From Bacillota bacterium (GTDB lineage: Bacteria; Bacillota; Negativicutes; Sporomusales; CTSoil-080), in assembly GCA_017889635.1 (NCBI GenBank), contig JAGGAC010000009.1, forward strand, positions 1 through 64,000: a stretch of 64,000 nt of DNA, given 5' to 3'. The translations under genes were made by a program, and so were the position numbers. Positions 53,658 through 61,979 of the stretch are shown here, piece after piece. Position 1 is the stretch's first letter; each line of letters opens with the position of its first letter. The notes beneath the pieces are model-generated. The model had not been told where the DNA came from and made no database searches. It worked only from the letters and a program-made list of their open reading frames with translations.

Positions 53658-54674
53658 TTAATCCGCCCTTTTTATCAAGTCCTGTAGTAAATCCGGGGTA
53701 ATGTTCAATTGTCCAATTCGTTCGGCTTTTTCAGCAAGTCCCTGAAACGCTATCGCAATAAGCTTATCCGGCTGCATGCCTACATTTGCCAAGGATTGTA
53801 TCACACCCTTGTCCATTCCATCAAAAGCCTTCATCATCGCAGTCAGTTCATACGCCTTTGCATCCGCTTCAGCTCGAGAGTTCTCCACCGACAAGGCTAT
53901 GAGATCTTTCCGCCGTTCTTCAATAGCCGTCTCAAATAGCATTTGGGTTTCTTTGAGTTCGTTTTCCTTCTGCTGCACCAATCGTTCAGCCTCCATTTGG
54001 GCTTCGCGGATCTGGAGCCTTTTATTCTCCACAGCTATATCTGTGTTAAGCTCATTCTCCTTAACCAGGCATTCCTGCTTAATGGCCGCGTTACGCCGCT
54101 CGTAAACAGCCTCATCCGCCTTGCGTAGAATTTCTTCCCTAGTCTGTGCTTCCAACGCCCTAGCCGTTTCCTTATTAGGTAAAATGGCCAGAATGGACAG
54201 TCCTAAAATTTCCAGGCCCAATAAACTTATTTCGCCATAGTCCGCAATATCCTTTGATACACTTGCTCCCAAACTCTCACTAGACTTCAGCACTTCTGTC
54301 AACAGCATACCCTCGATCGTCTTTTTAATAAGCACTTTAACAATATTGATAATCTTCTGCAGCAGCCGCTGAGGATCCTCAGAGACGTATCGGCGGCCAT
54401 TTCCATCTATTGTATAGTTTAACAAGGTGGTAAGCATTTTAGGGTTTTCCACCCGATACGTCACTTGCCCCTGAATTGTGACCATTTGAAAATCGGCCGT
54501 CAGCTCCTCAAAGATGAACGGCACCTCAACACTGCCGGAAGACACCACTACCAGCGAAGCTGATGGGGCAAAATAGAAAATCGACAACCCTGCACCTTCC
54601 CTCACAACTTTCCCGTTGCGGTACATCAAAACATATTCGTTCGGCTCGAACTTAGCAAATCTAAAACCCAACAA
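53658..54674 (-). CDS. SPFH/Band-7 domain protein
   Basis: 338 residues, TTG start behind AGGGGGAAG. N-terminal SPFH domain (FEPNEYVLMYRNGKVVREGA, VEVPFIFEELTADFQMVTIQ, GQVTYRVENPKMLTTLLNYT), then a long coiled coil (residues 175-270, ERLVQQKENELKETQMLFET). There is no membrane helix at the N-terminus, so it is peripheral or cytosolic. Likely forms ring or lattice assemblies at membranes, as flotillin/stomatin relatives do. Partner: the NAD-kinase-like gene. Confidence 0.85.
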   Translation of the reverse strand: MLGFRFAKFEPNEYVLMYRNGKVVREGAGLSIFYFAPSASLVVVSSGSVEVPFIFEELTADFQMVTIQGQVTYRVENPKMLTTLLNYTIDGNGRRYVSEDPQRLLQKIINIVKVLIKKTIEGMLLTEVLKSSESLGASVSKDIADYGEISLLGLEILGLSILAILPNKETARALEAQTREEILRKADEAVYERRNAAIKQECLVKENELNTDIAVENKRLQIREAQMEAERLVQQKENELKETQMLFETAIEERRKDLIALSVENSRAEADAKAYELTAMMKAFDGMDKGVIQSLANVGMQPDKLIAIAFQGLAEKAERIGQLNITPDLLQDLIKRAD

Positions 54675-54751
54675 TTCAACTTCCCCCTCATCTCAAAATC
54701 AAAGCTCTTCTCTTTTCTCCAGTCATCGCAGTTTCGCCATTTGACGCTAAA

Positions 54752-54865
54752 TCAATACAGTTTTGCCGGCCTATGATTGTTACGATCCGGCATCAACTTC
54801 AATCCAATATCGGTATACTCCAACTTATTGCGCAGGCGCTCATTTAAAGCATCATAATGCTGATA
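54752..54865 (-). pseudogene. possible C-terminal remnant of a lost gene
   Basis: 37 codons with no start, reading QHYDALNERLRNKLEYTDIG, ending RPAKLY. Looks coding but the family is unknown. The rest of the 54675-55305 gap holds a short repeat copy at 55151-55167 and the MFS promoter. Confidence 0.25.
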
Positions 54866-55150
54866 CTACTGCTTTCGGTAATCCTATTTTATCGATTAAA
54901 CCTGCCAAATATCACCGCCTTTGAAGATATTATCTTTTTGTTATTATTAATATAATACTATCAAAAATAGATGTCAAGTGTTTCCACCATCTTTTTTTAC
55001 ACGGCCAGCCAACTAAATTCATCTTCAGCCAAACTGACACAAAAAAAGAACCCGCATACTTACTGGTTCTTACTTGCATCCAAATTATCTCCGTTAAGGA
55101 CAATCCAAGGCCCTGCAAACCCATCCGTTTGGAGCATGAGAAAAGGTAGA

Positions 55151-55167
55151 TGAGTGTTATAGCCTGC
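55151..55167. repeat. dispersed repeat element, short copy
   Basis: TGAGTGTTATAGCCTGC matches the middle of the element at 5790-5879. Confidence 0.45.
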
Positions 55168-55228
55168 TCTCCTCCGGCCCAAAAGGCAAATATGTCATTA
55201 AACATAATAATTTGACGTTAAATGGCTT

Positions 55229-55257
55229 TTGACGTGTAATTTTATGTCATAGATAAT
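55229..55257 (+). promoter_or_regulatory. promoter of the MFS gene
   Basis: TTGACG (55229-55234), 17-base spacer, GATAAT (55252-55257). A second TTTGACGT lies at 55211. Confidence 0.65.
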
Positions 55258-55305
55258 TTTGTATTTAAACACATAATTAAACTTGCAACGAGGGAAATAC
55301 TTACT

Positions 55306-56541
55306 ATGCTTCACTCTTCAACTAAAGCACCAAATTCTCTATCAAGCCTATATAGCAAACCGTTAATATTGTTTTTGTTCGCACGAGTATATAATATGTT
55401 GGCTTACCAAATGCTGTCGGTTGTCGTTGGCTGGCAAATTTATCTTCTTACCCAAAGCGCCTTCTATCTTGGCCTAGTTGGATTAGCGCAATTTCTTCCC
55501 ATGTTTCTCCTTACACTTATTGCAGGTCAGGTTGCTGATCGCTATAATCGCAGGATAGTCGCTTACATTTGCGAAGGCCTGGGAGCCTTAATTCTGGCCC
55601 TTGGCACGTATGCTGGCTGGCTAAATAAAGAGAGCATCTTGGGCATTGTATTTATACTTGGAGCGGCACGGGCTTTTGATCGTCCGACGATGCAGGCATT
55701 AATGCCTGCGCTTGTACCTACTGAGCTCTTTTCCCGTGCTGTTGCTTTAAGCTCTTCGACAACTCAAGCAGCAACCATTATAGGCCCAGCACTCGGAGGC
55801 TTCTTATATATTACCGGACCTAGCGTTGCTTATTTATGTGTTGGCTTATTATTCATTCTATCCGGTCTACTAATTTTTCTGCTTAATATTAAGCAAAGCC
55901 AGTCAGCACAGGAGCCATTCAACCTGAACTCGCTATTTGCTGGCATTCGCTTTATTCGCAGCAAACAGAAGATCCTTGGTGCAATATCACTAGATCTTTT
56001 TGCCGTCCTTCTAGGCGGAGCAACAGCATTACTTCCCGTCTACGCCCGAGAAATTCTTGCTATAGGTCCAGTCGGACTAGGTATGCTCCGCTCAGCCCCA
56101 GCCGTAGGGGCAATCTCAATGTCAATGTTATTAGCGCATAAACCGCTCAAGCATAAAGTAGGACAAATTATGTTTGTTGCGGTAATCGTATTTGGAATTG
56201 CAACCATAATATTTTCCCTTTCAACGTCTTTTTGGCTGTCACTTGCCGCATTAGCCATTCTTGGCGCGGCTGATGTCTTCAGCGTCGTTATTCGCTCGAC
56301 TCTGGTACAACTGGAAACCCCAGATGAAATGCGCGGTCGAGTAAGCGCAGTTAATTCATTGTTTATCGGAACATCCAATCAATTAGGAGAATTCGAATCG
56401 GGTTTGACTGCTGCTTGGCTAGGAGTTGTACCCTCCGTATTTATTGGTGGAATAGGTACAATAATTGTTGCCCTCATTTGGATGCGTTTTTTCCCCGAAC
56501 TTGTTCGTATTAACACTATCGAAAAAACTACACCGAATTAA
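55306..56541 (+). CDS. MFS transporter (EntS-like exporter)
   Basis: 411 residues, twelve predicted membrane helices. Signatures: NMLAYQMLSVVVGWQIYLLT, FLPMFLLTLIAGQVADRYNR (loop 2-3 motif A), GAARAFDRPTMQALMPALVP, and ETPDEMRGRVSAVNSLFIGT. This is the MFS_3/EntS subfamily, which exports siderophores or drugs. Substrate unknown. Monocistronic with its own promoter and terminator. Confidence 0.9.
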   Translation: MLHSSTKAPNSLSSLYSKPLILFLFARVYNMLAYQMLSVVVGWQIYLLTQSAFYLGLVGLAQFLPMFLLTLIAGQVADRYNRRIVAYICEGLGALILALGTYAGWLNKESILGIVFILGAARAFDRPTMQALMPALVPTELFSRAVALSSSTTQAATIIGPALGGFLYITGPSVAYLCVGLLFILSGLLIFLLNIKQSQSAQEPFNLNSLFAGIRFIRSKQKILGAISLDLFAVLLGGATALLPVYAREILAIGPVGLGMLRSAPAVGAISMSMLLAHKPLKHKVGQIMFVAVIVFGIATIIFSLSTSFWLSLAALAILGAADVFSVVIRSTLVQLETPDEMRGRVSAVNSLFIGTSNQLGEFESGLTAAWLGVVPSVFIGGIGTIIVALIWMRFFPELVRINTIEKTTPN

Positions 56542-56686
56542 CACTTACCATGAAACTGCAAGAAATAAACTGCCTCGCCTTTATCAAGAACAACTGTCAG
56601 CCCTTTTTATCAGCTTTGCTTCCACAAAGAACCTCTTACTATATTAATATTAACTTTTGCAACCTCTCATCATTATTATATCGGGT

Positions 56687-56736
56687 ATAAAATTTTTAGC
56701 CATTCAAACTAATAGTTTGAATGGCTAAAAATTTAT
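56687..56736. terminator. bidirectional terminator
   Basis: 21-bp stem TTTTTAGCCATTCAAACT / complement around AAT, between convergent MFS and amidase genes. Confidence 0.85.
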
Positions 56737-56836
56737 AATGACTGTTTAATAATTTATTCAGACCAATTGAAAGGTTCACTGGTATCCATGTGACCAGAAA
56801 TTGTCTCTACTTTTTTACCAGAGAGGTTTCGCAGCA

Positions 56837-57916
56837 TTAGTTTCCGCCGCCTTGTTGCGCAGCCGAATTAAAAAAGCTGTCCAAACCATTAACAATCCCT
56901 TGCGCCAATTTCTGCTGAAACTGCGGCGTATTAAGCTGTTTTTCCTCATTAGGATTCGAAAGGAATCCTAATTCAATAAGCACCGCTGGCATCAAAGTAT
57001 GTTTAAGAACATAGAAATTAGCCGCATAAATACCACGATCATTTAATCCGTCTGCACTCACCAAACTATCCTGAATACTTTGCGCCAATAGTTTATCATA
57101 GGATGATTTTAAATAATAATAGGTGCCGGTTCCACTAACTTTTGGATTTCCAAAATAGTTGGCATGAATATCGACAAACACATCAACCTTGTTTTCGTTG
57201 CCAACAGCGACTCTAGCCCCAAGTTCTTCGGTAGCACTATCATCCGGAGCATATACATCGCGGTCATCGTTCCGGGTCAAATACACTTTTGCTCCGGCTT
57301 GTTCAAGTAAGTCCTTCACCCTTAAAGCTACAGCTAGGGTTACTGTTTTTTCCTGAATATTATCCGGGCCAACAGCTCCAACATCACTGCCACCATGCCC
57401 AGGGTCAAGCGCAATTACCTTGCCTTTTAGGCCTGACGTAAAATTAAAAACAGCAGGAGGCGTCGGTTTATTAATATCGACTACCACCCGGAATGGTTTA
57501 TTAGTGTTGAGGTCTCCAGGCAGCGTAAGTATTTTATAGTCGCCGTCGTTAAGTGCAACCGGTAAGTCAATGGTTATTTTGCTGTTTTGTCCATCACTTG
57601 AGGTAATGTTTATTTTGTCAGCTATTTTTGTGTCAAGATTTATCGAACTGGCTATTTTCTCTGGTACTGCTCCTATAATATTGACAACCAATTGCGGTAA
57701 GGGAGCAACATTGTTTTGAGCGGTTACTTGCACAGAATCTGACACATCGAAACTAAGTCTTATACTGCTTGTTCCTGTGACACCATCAGTATAGGTATCC
57801 CAGCGAACTTGCGTAATCTTAGCAACAGTCCTTGGAGAAACCGGTGCCGACGCAAAACCAAACGCCGGAGTTAGCAACAGTAACAAAATAAGCACTAAAC
57901 AGAATGCTCGCTGCAA
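56837..57916 (-). CDS. N-acetylmuramoyl-L-alanine amidase with AMIN domain
   Basis: 359 residues from TTG 57916 (GGAGGTG upstream). Signal peptide (AFCLVLILLLLLTPAFGFAS). AMIN domain residues 40-150 targets the septum or wall. Amidase_3 domain from residue 165: VIALDPGHGGSDVGAVGPDN, Glu in QEKTVTL, His in VDIHANYF, and Glu in AVLIELGFLSNPNEEK. Zinc-dependent cleavage of peptidoglycan stem peptides in the periplasm, for cell separation or sporulation (CwlD/AmiC-like). Confidence 0.92.
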   Translation of the reverse strand: MQRAFCLVLILLLLLTPAFGFASAPVSPRTVAKITQVRWDTYTDGVTGTSSIRLSFDVSDSVQVTAQNNVAPLPQLVVNIIGAVPEKIASSINLDTKIADKINITSSDGQNSKITIDLPVALNDGDYKILTLPGDLNTNKPFRVVVDINKPTPPAVFNFTSGLKGKVIALDPGHGGSDVGAVGPDNIQEKTVTLAVALRVKDLLEQAGAKVYLTRNDDRDVYAPDDSATEELGARVAVGNENKVDVFVDIHANYFGNPKVSGTGTYYYLKSSYDKLLAQSIQDSLVSADGLNDRGIYAANFYVLKHTLMPAVLIELGFLSNPNEEKQLNTPQFQQKLAQGIVNGLDSFFNSAAQQGGGN

Positions 57917-58009
57917 CTTAACACCTCCGTTCCACAAAACAATAATATAAGTAGCGTTATAATTCGCTGGTTACATCAAAAATCCTGTAGAATTATCTGC
58001 CAAAACCCT

Positions 58010-58049
58010 CTAAGCCCCTCACTGTCACTAAAACAGTCAAGGGGCTTAG
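58010..58049 (-). terminator. hairpin terminator
   Basis: CTAAGCCCCT / AGGGGCTTAG with inner ACTGT / ACAGT; TTTT follows on the minus strand. Downstream of the ferritin-like gene and the 54-aa frame. Confidence 0.7.
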
Positions 58050-58080
58050 CAACTTAAACATCATTGATAAGGCTGAGTAT

Positions 58081-58245
58081 TTAATAACCGTTTTCCGTCT
58101 TTGATAATACCGTAGTTTTCACGGTTGCTGCGTCTACACCGTTCCAATCCTCTGTATCAAGTGACCGCAAAACAATAATTTTACCTTTTGAATACTTGAC
58201 ACGATTGCCCCGCACTCTACATGTTAAATCTACGATAACAAACAT
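58081..58245 (-). CDS. possible 54-aa protein
   Basis: ATG 58245 to TAA 58081, reading MFVIVDLTCRVRGNRVKYSK and on to LDTEDWNGVDAATVK. Protein-like composition, starts 10 bases after the ferritin-like gene and ends before the terminator, but no clear ribosome site. No family recognised. Confidence 0.4.
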   Translation of the reverse strand: MFVIVDLTCRVRGNRVKYSKGKIIVLRSLDTEDWNGVDAATVKTTVLSKTENGY

Positions 58246-58254
58246 AGCTGGTTT

Positions 58255-58842
58255 TTAATCGTCTTGGTCTGAGCTTCCTGTAATTTTTCTGAACAATTCC
58301 GGACAATAATGAGATGCCGCCTGGGTAAACAGCTTCAAATGATATTCTTCGTCCTTGATGATACGCTCCAGTAATCCCTTAATATGAATATCCTCAATCA
58401 GAAAATGATGCTTCCGATATTGTTTTATTGCTTGTTTTTCTGCAACAATATCAGCTGCTAACATGTCGTAAATATCTGTTCCATAGAATACATACGATGC
58501 ATCCCAAAAGGTTGGGGAATTATTTGTAAGAGTTCGGTACTTAGGGTCAACTCCTAAAAGAAGAATACTCTCAGCCAGCAATTCAAGATGGTGCATTTCT
58601 ATAATACCAATACATTCTTCTAATTCAGCCAGATCTTTATATTTATCATCAAACATAAAGTGGTGATGCATGTACTGGTTGATTGCTGTCAGTTCGCTTG
58701 CATTTCCTGCGTAATCTTCAAGGAGCAAAGTAGCATAAAATAAATTTTGCTGGCAAACACTTGGTTTAGGATAAGCATCAGGAAGGGCGCACCAGCTTTT
58801 TGTTCGTTTCTCAACATTAGGTTCCTCGTTTTTCTTTGTCAT
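58255..58842 (-). CDS. ferritin-like (rubrerythrin-type fold) protein
   Basis: 195 residues. Four-helix bundle with metal-ligand motifs: ELTAINQYMHHHFMFD, LEECIGIIEMHHLELLAESI, VAEKQAIKQYRKHHFL and IIKDEEYHLKLFTQA. These give the Glu and Glu-x-x-His ligands of a di-iron or manganese site. Resembles the ferritin-like proteins of anaerobic Firmicutes close to the CotJC/manganese catalase group; a peroxide or oxygen protection role is inferred. Confidence 0.8.
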   Translation of the reverse strand: MTKKNEEPNVEKRTKSWCALPDAYPKPSVCQQNLFYATLLLEDYAGNASELTAINQYMHHHFMFDDKYKDLAELEECIGIIEMHHLELLAESILLLGVDPKYRTLTNNSPTFWDASYVFYGTDIYDMLAADIVAEKQAIKQYRKHHFLIEDIHIKGLLERIIKDEEYHLKLFTQAASHYCPELFRKITGSSDQDD

Positions 58843-58948
58843 TTCAGAACCCCCTGAATTTTATTCTCTAGCATTTTATTACCTTTATTTATTCCTTATT
58901 ACAGCCCACTAGAAAAACATGCTTCAGCCTATGATCAGCGAATCACGG

Positions 58949-58963
58949 CTGTCACGGGGACAG
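58949..58963. repeat. REP-like palindrome, copy 1
   Basis: CTGTCACGGGGACAG within GGCTGTCACGGGGACAGCAG; its core TGTCACGGGGACA recurs at 61790-61802. Confidence 0.5.
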
Positions 58964-59023
58964 CAGCCTGGCGAAAACGCTTGATTTTTCAGCCCCAATA
59001 TCTTAAAAATCCTGTTTTAACTC

Positions 59024-59069
59024 AAATGCGGCAATCAAGTAGTCTGTATCCTACTTGATTGCCGCATTT
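59024..59069. terminator. 19-bp hairpin
   Basis: AAATGCGGCAATCAAGTAG and its exact complement around 8 bases, in the 58843-59241 gap; probable terminator of the TIGR04076 gene. Confidence 0.65.
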
Positions 59070-59169
59070 AATTGCTTGGTTCCCATAATGATAAAACTCG
59101 TTTAGTAATACGTCCATTAATTTAAGGACACTAGACATTAGGGGAGTTCCTTTTTGTCAACTTTTTTGC

Positions 59170-59208
59170 GTCAAATCGAGCAAGATCCAGTCACTCGCTC
59201 GATTTGAC
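59170..59208. terminator. 12-bp hairpin after the TIGR04076 gene
   Basis: GTCAAATCGAGC / GCTCGATTTGAC; TTTTTTG follows the minus-strand arm closely (CAAAAAAG on plus at 59161-59169). Confidence 0.65.
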
Positions 59209-59241
59209 GGATAGATTTACTCCAACAATACCTGCATATAG

Positions 59242-59583
59242 TCATTCCTCCACATCAATCCGCTCGATTTTGAAGATGACCGAGCGGGTACCATCGTTGC
59301 AGCAGGCAATCATCATTTTCTCATCGTTTGTCCAGCCCTTCATGATAGAGCCACCCTGCAAGGCGGCGTAGACATACCGGCTGACGCAGTCCCAGGCCTC
59401 GGAGCAAAATTTTCCGTCTAGCATGTGCCAAAAATCATCCCGTTCTCCGTTCCGCTCCAGAATGAACTCCTGCCCGACCTTAAAGCAGGGACACGGTCCA
59501 GACTTAGGATCGGCAAGATATTTTTCCTGCATTTCTGGGAAGCATTTTGTCTCTAGTACGGTAATTTTACATTTGTGTTGCAT
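59242..59583 (-). CDS. TIGR04076 family protein
   Basis: 113 residues from ATG 59583 (GGAGG 7 bases upstream). Features: MQHKCKITVLETKCFPEMQE, then GPCPCFKVGQEFIL, FCSEAWDCVSRYVYAALQGG, and MIACCNDGTRSVIFKIER. Multiple conserved Cys suggest metal or redox chemistry; the family function is unknown. It leads no evident operon but lies among redox flavoproteins. Confidence 0.85.
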   Translation of the reverse strand: MQHKCKITVLETKCFPEMQEKYLADPKSGPCPCFKVGQEFILERNGERDDFWHMLDGKFCSEAWDCVSRYVYAALQGGSIMKGWTNDEKMMIACCNDGTRSVIFKIERIDVEE

Positions 59584-59659
59584 TTTTATTCCTCCATTTG
59601 CAAATAGAAATCGATATGGCGCTTCCATATACGAAATTCCCGTTGCTTTAAGCTGTGAC

Positions 59660-60184
59660 TTATTTCAAATAGTAAAAATAATCTGATTTTCTAGGCAAAA
59701 CAGATATTGCAGGTCCATCGGAATAGCCAATGACACAATGCCCAATTCCTTCATAATCTCCTTTGATCCCCAACTGTTTCAGAATTTCTTTTCCTTCGTC
59801 CCGCTCAAATGTCTCTTTTGCCCGATGAATCCAACAGCCTCCAAGCCCCAAAGAATGAGCAGCCAGCATAATGTTTCCCATGACAAGACTGCCATCATAT
59901 ACACGGGTCGGACAGTTCTTATCCGCAAGCACAATCAGTACGACGGGTGCCCCATAAAACGGATCAGAGCCAACGGCCCCCATGATTTCTGCATTTACCT
60001 CTGACAGACGGTTGCGAATTTCCTGATTCGTTACCGCAATAATAATGGGAGACTGCCTCCCCATGCCTGTCGCGGCATAAGTACCAGCTTTTACAATCTG
60101 CTCAATTATTTCCGGTGATACCATATCGGGTTTGTATTTTCTTGTACTCCGTCTGGTAACCATCGCATTTATCACATCATTCAT
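59660..60184 (-). CDS. nitroreductase family protein
   Basis: 174 residues. FMN-binding motifs: TRRSTRKYKPDMVSPEIIEQ, AGTYAATGMGRQSPIIIAVT, DGSLVMGNIMLAAHSLGLGG, CWIHRAKE and IGHCVIGY. Reduces nitro compounds, quinones or enones with NAD(P)H; physiological substrate unknown. Same orientation as the FMN reductase gene upstream. Confidence 0.9.
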   Translation of the reverse strand: MNDVINAMVTRRSTRKYKPDMVSPEIIEQIVKAGTYAATGMGRQSPIIIAVTNQEIRNRLSEVNAEIMGAVGSDPFYGAPVVLIVLADKNCPTRVYDGSLVMGNIMLAAHSLGLGGCWIHRAKETFERDEGKEILKQLGIKGDYEGIGHCVIGYSDGPAISVLPRKSDYFYYLK

Positions 60185-60285
60185 TTTTCAATCTCTCCAA
60201 TCTTTTCACCGCATGACATCTGTGTCCATCAATGTACCACCATTAACATTGAACGGTTGGCAACATCGAAACTTATACTGCATGC

Positions 60286-60822
60286 TTATACCATCTTCCC
60301 GAGCTGGTATGCTTGTTCGGGATAATCAGTCTTTTCAATATCCTCCCGCGTACGACAGCTTTTTGCGAGCACTTTGCCGCAATCCTGCCACCGGAGATAT
60401 TGGAGTGCCTCAGTGTAATTACCGACAATACCGTGCATAGCCCAATCCCGATTATTGGTACCAGACACAAGCAGCACGGCCTTTTTATCTGTTCCGCGCA
60501 GCAAATTGTTAATGCCATAGAAACGGTCAATCACCGCTTTGATTTGGGAAGAAGGCCCATAAAAATATAGCGGCGTCACAAAAGCAATCATATCGGCCTC
60601 TCTGAGTTGGGGGAACAGTTTTGTCATGCTGTCCTGAAAAACACATGGATTTTCTCCACATTTGCACTTATCACAGGCAATACAGGGATGAACTTTCTCA
60701 AAGGCAGCATCAAAACGATATATCTCATGCCCGGCTTCCTTGGCACCATCAATAAAACTATCAGCAAGTAAAGAAGAAGTTCCGACTTTATGTGGACTGC
60801 CCGTCAAAACAACGATTTTCAT
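60286..60822 (-). CDS. NADPH-dependent FMN reductase/iron-sulfur flavoprotein
   Basis: 178 residues. Flavodoxin-like: MKIVVLTGSPHKVGTSSLLA, and VTPLYFYGPSSQIKAVIDRF. A Cys group CIACDKCKCGENPC (residues 48-61) may hold an iron-sulfur cluster, as in the ISF family. Divergent from a Crp/Fnr gene (120 bases apart), which is the likely regulator. Confidence 0.9.
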   Translation of the reverse strand: MKIVVLTGSPHKVGTSSLLADSFIDGAKEAGHEIYRFDAAFEKVHPCIACDKCKCGENPCVFQDSMTKLFPQLREADMIAFVTPLYFYGPSSQIKAVIDRFYGINNLLRGTDKKAVLLVSGTNNRDWAMHGIVGNYTEALQYLRWQDCGKVLAKSCRTREDIEKTDYPEQAYQLGKMV

Positions 60823-60941
60823 TTTTACTCTCCTTTCGATGTATCAGGATATTATCGGCATATCCTTTGTTCTCTTTATGAAACTCTGATAAAATAATTA
60901 AATAGGTTGTTAATGTTTATGCGTTAAGGGAGCGCAATTTC

Positions 60942-61613
60942 ATGCTTATACCAAGCTATTTTTTCACCAATGACTTCAAACAGTTTTATGAATATTTTTT
61001 ATCTCAACCGCATATTAAGAAGTCTTTCAAAAAAGGCGACTATTTATGGGAACCGAATAAACCGTTCGAAAAAATCCATTACATTATTTCTGGCGTTGCT
61101 CAAAACTATCTGGAGCATGAAAACGGCCATAGGAAAATTCTTTCTTTCCACGGAAGCGGAACGGTTTTTCCCGGCTACCATGAGCAGGATTATAAAATTG
61201 AAAGCGCCCTCATTACCGTCGCACTGTCTGACATGGAAGTACTGGAGTTTACCAAAGTGGAGTTTCGCCGCATGTTCCAGCAAAACCAACAGCTAAGTGC
61301 GCAAGATATTGATTGGTTTTCCAAAGATGTAAATCTATTGCTCTACGAAACGGCACATCAGGAGTACAATAACTCGTTTATTAAGTTGTGTAATTTACTA
61401 TATCTGCTTTTAGTGAACGAGACCGGAAAACAGAATCACTTCAATTGTATGACGCAAGACGATATTGCAGATATTCTCGGAATCAGCCGAGTTAATCTTA
61501 CAAGAGGGCTTACTCGCCTTCGAAAGGAAAACATCATTATAACAAAACGAAAACAAATTCAAGTCATTGATCCATCAGCACTGGAAAAGTATTGCTCATT
61601 AGAAACACTTTAA
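60942..61613 (+). CDS. Crp/Fnr family transcriptional regulator
   Basis: 223 residues. N-terminal cyclic-nucleotide-binding fold (KKSFKKGDYLWEPNKPFEKI, HYIISGVAQNYL); C-terminal HTH (TQDDIADILGISRVNLTRGL, TRLRKENIIITKRKQIQVID). No N-terminal Fnr cysteines, so it is not an oxygen-sensing Fnr; closer to CooA/CprK-like or Yeil-type regulators with an unknown effector. Divergent from the FMN reductase and nitroreductase genes, its probable targets. Confidence 0.9.
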   Translation: MLIPSYFFTNDFKQFYEYFLSQPHIKKSFKKGDYLWEPNKPFEKIHYIISGVAQNYLEHENGHRKILSFHGSGTVFPGYHEQDYKIESALITVALSDMEVLEFTKVEFRRMFQQNQQLSAQDIDWFSKDVNLLLYETAHQEYNNSFIKLCNLLYLLLVNETGKQNHFNCMTQDDIADILGISRVNLTRGLTRLRKENIIITKRKQIQVIDPSALEKYCSLETL

Positions 61614-61788
61614 TGGATAGATGGATAATAAATGGGGTAGTTTCTTAAGCCCCACATTTCAACCTACATATTGTATTCTACAAAAACTGTTAGGTTTTAT
61701 CTGCTAAAAATGATGCAAACACATCTGCTTTCGCAAAAAATTCATCCAGATCAACGAACATACACTTTTTTTGACGGCTCATAGGCCA

Positions 61789-61803
61789 GTGTCACGGGGA
61801 CAC
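61789..61803. repeat. REP-like palindrome, copy 2
   Basis: GTGTCACGGGGACAC; compare 58949-58963. Such GTGTCACGGGGACAC motifs often belong to REP/RAYT-type remnants, but no transposase is present. Confidence 0.5.
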
Positions 61804-61888
61804 GGTTCCGCTGACGCACTAGCACCACGCCCAGCGCTTGATCCCTGTAGAAGCGCCACAAGACCCTAGACCAAAACTTGCCCCATCG

Positions 61889-61960
61889 AACGCTTAGCAC
61901 AAACTTAGTTCGAGTGTAATAGCTAATAAGACTCCGCCCTAAGAGGACGGAGTCTTATTG
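61889..61960. repeat. dispersed repeat element with terminator
   Basis: CGCTTAGCACAAACTTAGTT, then CGAGTGTAATAGC matches 5791-5823. The 3' part forms a hairpin AATAAGACTCCG / CGGAGTCTTATT (61925-61959) that probably terminates the flavoprotein gene at 61980. The rest of 61614-61888 shows no gene. Confidence 0.65.
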
Positions 61961-61979
61961 GTATTACATCAATAGGATT

